Source: Streptomyces chattanoogensis | GTDB taxonomy: Bacteria; Actinomycetota; Actinomycetes; Streptomycetales; Streptomycetaceae | Assembly (NCBI RefSeq): GCF_001294335.1 | Contig: NZ_LGKG01000152.1 | Location: 62,001-126,000 of the forward strand | DNA length: 64,000 nt | Direction of reading: 5' to 3' | In this document: piece by piece, positions 60,411-64,000 of the stretch | Layout of the letters: every line of letters begins with the position of its first letter | Position numbering within the stretch: position 1 is the first letter of the stretch | Notes under the pieces: model-generated | Databases searched by the model: none | Told to the model about the DNA's origin: nothing | Seen by the model: the letters and a program-made list of their open reading frames with translations, nothing else | Made by a program: the position numbers and the translations under genes

Positions 60411-62312
60411 ATGACCCTGCTGGAGCACATCCGAGAGCCGCGCGACCTCAAGGCGCTGCCCGTGGAGCGCATGGACGAACTCGCCGAGGAGATCCGGCAG
60501 TTCCTCATTCAGGCCGTCGCCCGCACCGGCGGCCACCTGGGACCCAATCTGGGCGTGGTCGAGCTGACCATCGCCCTGCACCGGGTCTTCGACTCGCCCG
60601 CCGACCGCATCCTGTGGGACACCGGCCACCAGTCCTACGTCCACAAGCTTCTGACAGGACGGCAGGACTTCTCGAAGCTACGGGCCAAGGGCGGCCTGTC
60701 CGGCTATCCGTCGCGCGCCGAGTCACCGCACGACATCATCGAGAACAGTCATGCCTCGACGGTGCTGAGCTGGGCCGACGGCCTCGCGAAGGCCAACCAG
60801 GTCCGCGGCAGGCAGGACCATGTCGTCGCCGTCATCGGGGACGGCGCACTGACCGGCGGCATGGCCTGGGAGGCGCTCAACAACATCGCCGCCGCCAAGG
60901 ACCGCCCGCTGATCATCGTCGTCAACGACAACGAGCGCTCCTACGCCCCCACCATCGGCGGCCTCGCCAGCCACCTCGCCATCCTGCGCACGACCGACGG
61001 CTACGAAAAGTTCCTGGCCTGGGGCAAGGACGTCCTCCAGCGCACCCCGGTCGTCGGCCAGCCGCTCTACGAATCGCTGCACGGGGCGAAGAAGGGCTTC
61101 AAGGACGCCTTTGCGCCGCAGGGCATGTTCGAGGACCTGGGCCTGAAGTACGTCGGCCCGATCGACGGACACGACATCGAGGCCGTGGAATCCGCGCTGC
61201 GCCGCGCCGCCGGATTCCACGGCCCGGTGCTGGTGCACTGCCTCACCGAGAAGGGCCGCGGCTACGGGCCCGCCCTCGAGGACGAGGCGGACCACTTCCA
61301 CACCGTCGGCGTGATGGACCCGCTGACCTGCGCGCCCGTCACCCCCGCCGAAGCCCCCTCCTGGACGTCCGTCTTCGGCGACGAGATGGTGCGGATCGGC
61401 GCCGAGCGCCCGGACGTCGTCGCCGTCACGGCCGCGATGCTGCAGCCGCTCGGGCTGAAGAAGTTCGCGGAGGCCTTCCCGGACCGTGTCTACGACGTGG
61501 GCATCGCCGAGCAGCACGCCGCCACCTCCGCCGCGGGCCTGGCCACCGGCGGACTGCACCCGGTCTTCGCCGTCTACGCCACCTTCCTCAACCGGGCCTT
61601 CGACCAGGTCCTGATGGATGTCGCACTGCACCGGTGCGGCGTCACCTTCGTCCTCGACCGGGCCGGCGTCACCGGCACCGACGGCGCCTCCCACAACGGC
61701 ATGTGGGACCTGTCGGTGCTGGGCGTCGTACCGGGGCTGCGGATCGCCGCGCCGCGCGACGCCGACCAGCTCCGTGCCGAACTGCGCGAAGCCCTGGACG
61801 TGGACGATGCGCCGACCGTCATCCGCTACCCCAAGGCGACGGTGGACGACCCGATTCCCGCCGTCGGCCGGATCGGCGGCGTCGACGTCCTGCACCGGGC
61901 ACCGCAGCCGGACGTCCTGCTGGTCGCGGTCGGCGTGATGGCGCCGGTGTGCCTGCGGGTCGCCGGACTCCTCGCGGCGCGCGGGGTCGATGCGACGGTC
62001 ATCGACCCGCGCTGGGTCAAACCGGTCGACCCCGCCATTCCCGAGCTCGCCGCGCAGCACGCCATGGTGGCCGTCGTCGAGGACAACTCCCGTACCTGCG
62101 GGGTGGGTTCGGCGATCGGCCAGGCGCTGCGCGATGCGGAGGTGGACGTACCGCTGCGGACCTTCGGCATCCCCGAGCAGTTCCTGCCGCACGCCAAACG
62201 CGGTGAACTGCTGGCCGACCTGGGGCTCACCCCGGCCGAGATCGCCGGTTCGATCAGCGCCGCGCTGGCCCGCAGCAACCCCGCGCCGCCTCACAAGGAG
62301 AACGCCTCGTGA
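60411..62312 (+). CDS. dxs: 1-deoxy-D-xylulose-5-phosphate synthase
   Basis: This 633-residue thiamine-diphosphate enzyme has [15 protein letters not shown], the TPP motif [16 protein letters not shown], the catalytic Glu in [10 protein letters not shown] and a transketolase C-terminal domain. It makes DXP from pyruvate and glyceraldehyde-3-phosphate, the entry to the MEP pathway, and is probably a hopanoid-dedicated copy. In S. coelicolor, as I recall, an ispG copy sits between hpnH and dxs; here the gap is 20 bases and ispG is absent. ATG follows GGAGGGGG. Its stop overlaps the aminotransferase start. Confidence 0.95.
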   Translation: MTLLEHIREPRDLKALPVERMDELAEEIRQFLIQAVARTGGHLGPNLGVVELTIALHRVFDSPADRILWDTGHQSYVHKLLTGRQDFSKLRAKGGLSGYPSRAESPHDIIENSHASTVLSWADGLAKANQVRGRQDHVVAVIGDGALTGGMAWEALNNIAAAKDRPLIIVVNDNERSYAPTIGGLASHLAILRTTDGYEKFLAWGKDVLQRTPVVGQPLYESLHGAKKGFKDAFAPQGMFEDLGLKYVGPIDGHDIEAVESALRRAAGFHGPVLVHCLTEKGRGYGPALEDEADHFHTVGVMDPLTCAPVTPAEAPSWTSVFGDEMVRIGAERPDVVAVTAAMLQPLGLKKFAEAFPDRVYDVGIAEQHAATSAAGLATGGLHPVFAVYATFLNRAFDQVLMDVALHRCGVTFVLDRAGVTGTDGASHNGMWDLSVLGVVPGLRIAAPRDADQLRAELREALDVDDAPTVIRYPKATVDDPIPAVGRIGGVDVLHRAPQPDVLLVAVGVMAPVCLRVAGLLAARGVDATVIDPRWVKPVDPAIPELAAQHAMVAVVEDNSRTCGVGSAIGQALRDAEVDVPLRTFGIPEQFLPHAKRGELLADLGLTPAEIAGSISAALARSNPAPPHKENAS

Positions 62313-63691
62313 GCGGGTTCGACCTGGCCGGACTGCTCGCCGAGCGCGGCGGCGAGCGGTACGACCTGCACGCCCGCCACCTCAACCACCAGCTCCCGCG
62401 GATGCTGCACGCCATCGGCTTCGACAAGGTCTACGAGCGGGGCGAGGGCGCCTACTTCTGGGACGCCGACGGCCAGGACTACCTCGATATGCTCGCCGGC
62501 TTCGGTGTGATGGGCCTCGGCCGCCACCATCCCGTCGTACGCCAGGCGCTGCACGACGTCCTGGACGCCGGCCTCCCCGACCTCACCCGCTTCGACTGCC
62601 AGCCGCTGCCCGGCCTGCTCGCCGAGAAGCTCCTGGCCTACGCCCCCCACCTGGACCGCGTCTTCTTCGGGAACAGCGGCACCGAAGCCGTCGAGACCGC
62701 CCTGAAATTCGCCCGCTGCGCCACCGGCCGGCCGCGCATCCTCTACTGCACCCACGCCTTCCACGGCCTGACCACCGGCTCGCTCTCGGTCAACGGCGAG
62801 GACGGTTTCCGCGACGGCTTCGCCCCGCTGCTGCCGGACACCGCCGTCGAGATGGGCGATCTGGCCGCGCTCGAACGGGAGCTGGCGCGCGGCGATGTCG
62901 CGGGCTTCGTCGTCGAACCCGTCCAGGGCAAGGGCGTGCACCCCACTCCGCCCGGATTCCTGCGCGCCGCACAGGAGCTGCTGCACCGGCACCAGGCCCT
63001 GCTGATCGCCGACGAGGTCCAGACCGGTCTCGGCCGCACCGGTGACTTCTTCGCCTACCAGCACGAGGAAGGCGTCGAACCGGACCTGGTCTGTGTGGCC
63101 AAGGCGCTCTCCGGCGGCTACGTCCCGGTCGGTGCGACGCTCGGCAAGGACTGGATCTTCAAGAAGGTCTACTCGTCCATGGACCGGGTGCTGGTGCACT
63201 CCGCGAGCTTCGGCTCCAACGCCCAGGCCATGGCCGCCGGTCTCGCGGTGCTCACGGTGATGGAGGACGAAAAGATCGTTGCCAACGCCCGGCGGACCGG
63301 CGATCTGCTGCGCGCGCGGCTGGCGGCGCTGACCGGCACCTACGAGCTGCTGCATGAGGTCCGCGGCCGCGGCCTGATGATCGGCATCGAGTTCGGCAGG
63401 CCCAAGTCCCTTGCGCTGCGGGGCCGTTGGCGGATGCTGCAGACCGCCCGCAAGGGGCTGTTCGCGCAGCTGGTGGTGGCGCCGCTGCTGCAACGCCATC
63501 GCATCCTCACCCAGGTCTCCGGCGACCGCCTCGAGGTGATTAAGCTGATTCCGCCGCTGATCATCGGCGAGGCGGAGGTAGACCGGTTCGTCGAGGCGTT
63601 CACGGCCGTCATGGACGACGCCCACAACGGCGGCGGCCTGATGTGGGACTTCGGGCGGACGCTGGTCATGCAGGCGGTCGCCAACCGCTGA
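62309..63691 (+). CDS. hpnO: Class III aminotransferase, HpnO-like
   Basis: This 460-residue PLP enzyme has [18 protein letters not shown], the cofactor-ring Asp in [15 protein letters not shown] and the Schiff-base Lys in [15 protein letters not shown]. HpnO converts ribosylhopane-derived aldehyde to aminobacteriohopanetriol, the expected final product here. GTG 62309 overlaps the dxs stop. The symbol depends on operon context, as the family also contains ornithine and acetylornithine aminotransferases. Confidence 0.87.
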   Translation: MSGFDLAGLLAERGGERYDLHARHLNHQLPRMLHAIGFDKVYERGEGAYFWDADGQDYLDMLAGFGVMGLGRHHPVVRQALHDVLDAGLPDLTRFDCQPLPGLLAEKLLAYAPHLDRVFFGNSGTEAVETALKFARCATGRPRILYCTHAFHGLTTGSLSVNGEDGFRDGFAPLLPDTAVEMGDLAALERELARGDVAGFVVEPVQGKGVHPTPPGFLRAAQELLHRHQALLIADEVQTGLGRTGDFFAYQHEEGVEPDLVCVAKALSGGYVPVGATLGKDWIFKKVYSSMDRVLVHSASFGSNAQAMAAGLAVLTVMEDEKIVANARRTGDLLRARLAALTGTYELLHEVRGRGLMIGIEFGRPKSLALRGRWRMLQTARKGLFAQLVVAPLLQRHRILTQVSGDRLEVIKLIPPLIIGEAEVDRFVEAFTAVMDDAHNGGGLMWDFGRTLVMQAVANR

Positions 63692-63708
63692 CGACTCCGG
63701 GGGATGCG

Positions 63709-64000
63709 ATGTTTGCCGCGACGACGGTACGGGCCGTCAACGATCTGACGGCCCGCTGGGCGCGGGACGCGGTGGGGGAGCAGGGCACGGCCCTGACCGC
63801 AGCGGGGCTCTGGCCGCTGCTGGCCCTGCTCGCGGGCCCGGCGGACGGGCCGGCCCGCAAGGAACTGGCCGAGGCGGTCGGTGTGGAGGCGGAGGACGCC
63901 GTACGCGAGGCGAGCGCGCTGCTCGCCGCGCTGACCGCGGCCGACGGCGTCGACGCCGCGCTGGGCCTGTGGACCCAGCGCATCCTGGAACTGCGTCCGG
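63709..64000 (+). CDS. Serpin family protease inhibitor (5' part, cut by window end)
   Basis: The 97 codons present begin MFAATTVRAVNDLTARWARD and include TAAGLWPLLALLAG and ALGLWTQRILEL, the opening helices and strand pattern of streptomycete serpins. The inhibitory reactive-centre loop lies beyond the window. ATG 63709 follows GGGGG. It begins 17 bases after hpnO, so it could be cotranscribed with the hopanoid operon, but no functional link is evident. Confidence 0.75.
   Translation, partial: MFAATTVRAVNDLTARWARDAVGEQGTALTAAGLWPLLALLAGPADGPARKELAEAVGVEAEDAVREASALLAALTAADGVDAALGLWTQRILELRP

Noticed and set aside
60394..60414. Six-codon frame between hpnH and dxs that overlaps the dxs start
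   Set aside because: It consists largely of the dxs ribosome-binding sequence, so chance is the simplest explanation.

Overview
The window is high-GC actinobacterial DNA with Streptomyces features throughout: frequent GTG and TTG starts, many ATGA/GTGA gene overlaps, GC-rich hairpin terminators and F420-type enzymes. Gene order resembles, from memory, the chromosomal region of Streptomyces coelicolor that leads into its hopanoid cluster. No insertion sequence, phage, CRISPR array or replication origin was seen. The only RNA gene found is an initiator tRNA. The last gene (a serpin) runs off the right edge.

Layout. 1-4.2 kb: an enoyl-reductase-like oxidoreductase, a decayed N-acetylneuraminate-lyase-type gene directly upstream of an intact sialic-acid transporter (nanT), and a YjbR/MmcQ protein. 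4.3-12 kb: an acyl-CoA degradation operon (CoA racemase, F420 oxidoreductase, acyl-CoA dehydrogenase, thiolase, FadB-like fusion) with a convergent MerR regulator and a fragment of an acyl-CoA ligase. 12-19.9 kb: asparagine-type permease, macro-domain protein, CPBP protease with a two-component system, secreted sphingomyelinase C and an MpaB-family oxygenase. 19.9-27.5 kb: three secreted peptidases (M1, S15, M14), a BCCT transporter and a small secreted protein. 28-34.6 kb: FUSC transporter, a twin-AAA ATPase with a metallopeptidase/vWA partner, and a hypothetical gene overlapping tex antisense. 34.3-42.6 kb: tex, SCO6745 family, two DJ-1/PfpI genes, enoyl-CoA hydratase, ABC-F protein. 42.7-44.1 kb: tRNA-fMet, an anti-sigma-type ATPase and idi.

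The right third holds two linked operons. The first (44.65-51.66 kb) has seven tightly overlapping genes: two CDP-alcohol phosphotransferases, a LicC-like cytidylyltransferase, a glycerol-1-phosphate-dehydrogenase-like enzyme, a GT2 glycosyltransferase and a TagGH-like exporter. It looks like a complete but functionally unassigned pathway for an exported glycerol- or polyol-phosphate glycopolymer or glycolipid. The second (52-63.7 kb) is a hopanoid operon: hpnC, hpnD, hpnE, prenyl synthase, shc, hpnG, hpnH, dxs and an HpnO-like aminotransferase, with idi nearby. Together these genes would supply isoprenoid precursor, make squalene, cyclise it and build C35 amino-hopanoid.

Signals that gene calling alone does not show: three promoters matching the RecA-independent DNA-damage consensus (TTGTCRGTG-N8-TAnnnT) in front of the YjbR, macro-domain and vWA/AAA genes; a dispersed GGGACGTCC-type palindrome found in intergenic DNA and in frame inside genes; translation-coupled micro-ORFs in the hopanoid operon; and an apparent CTG start for the first glycopolymer gene.
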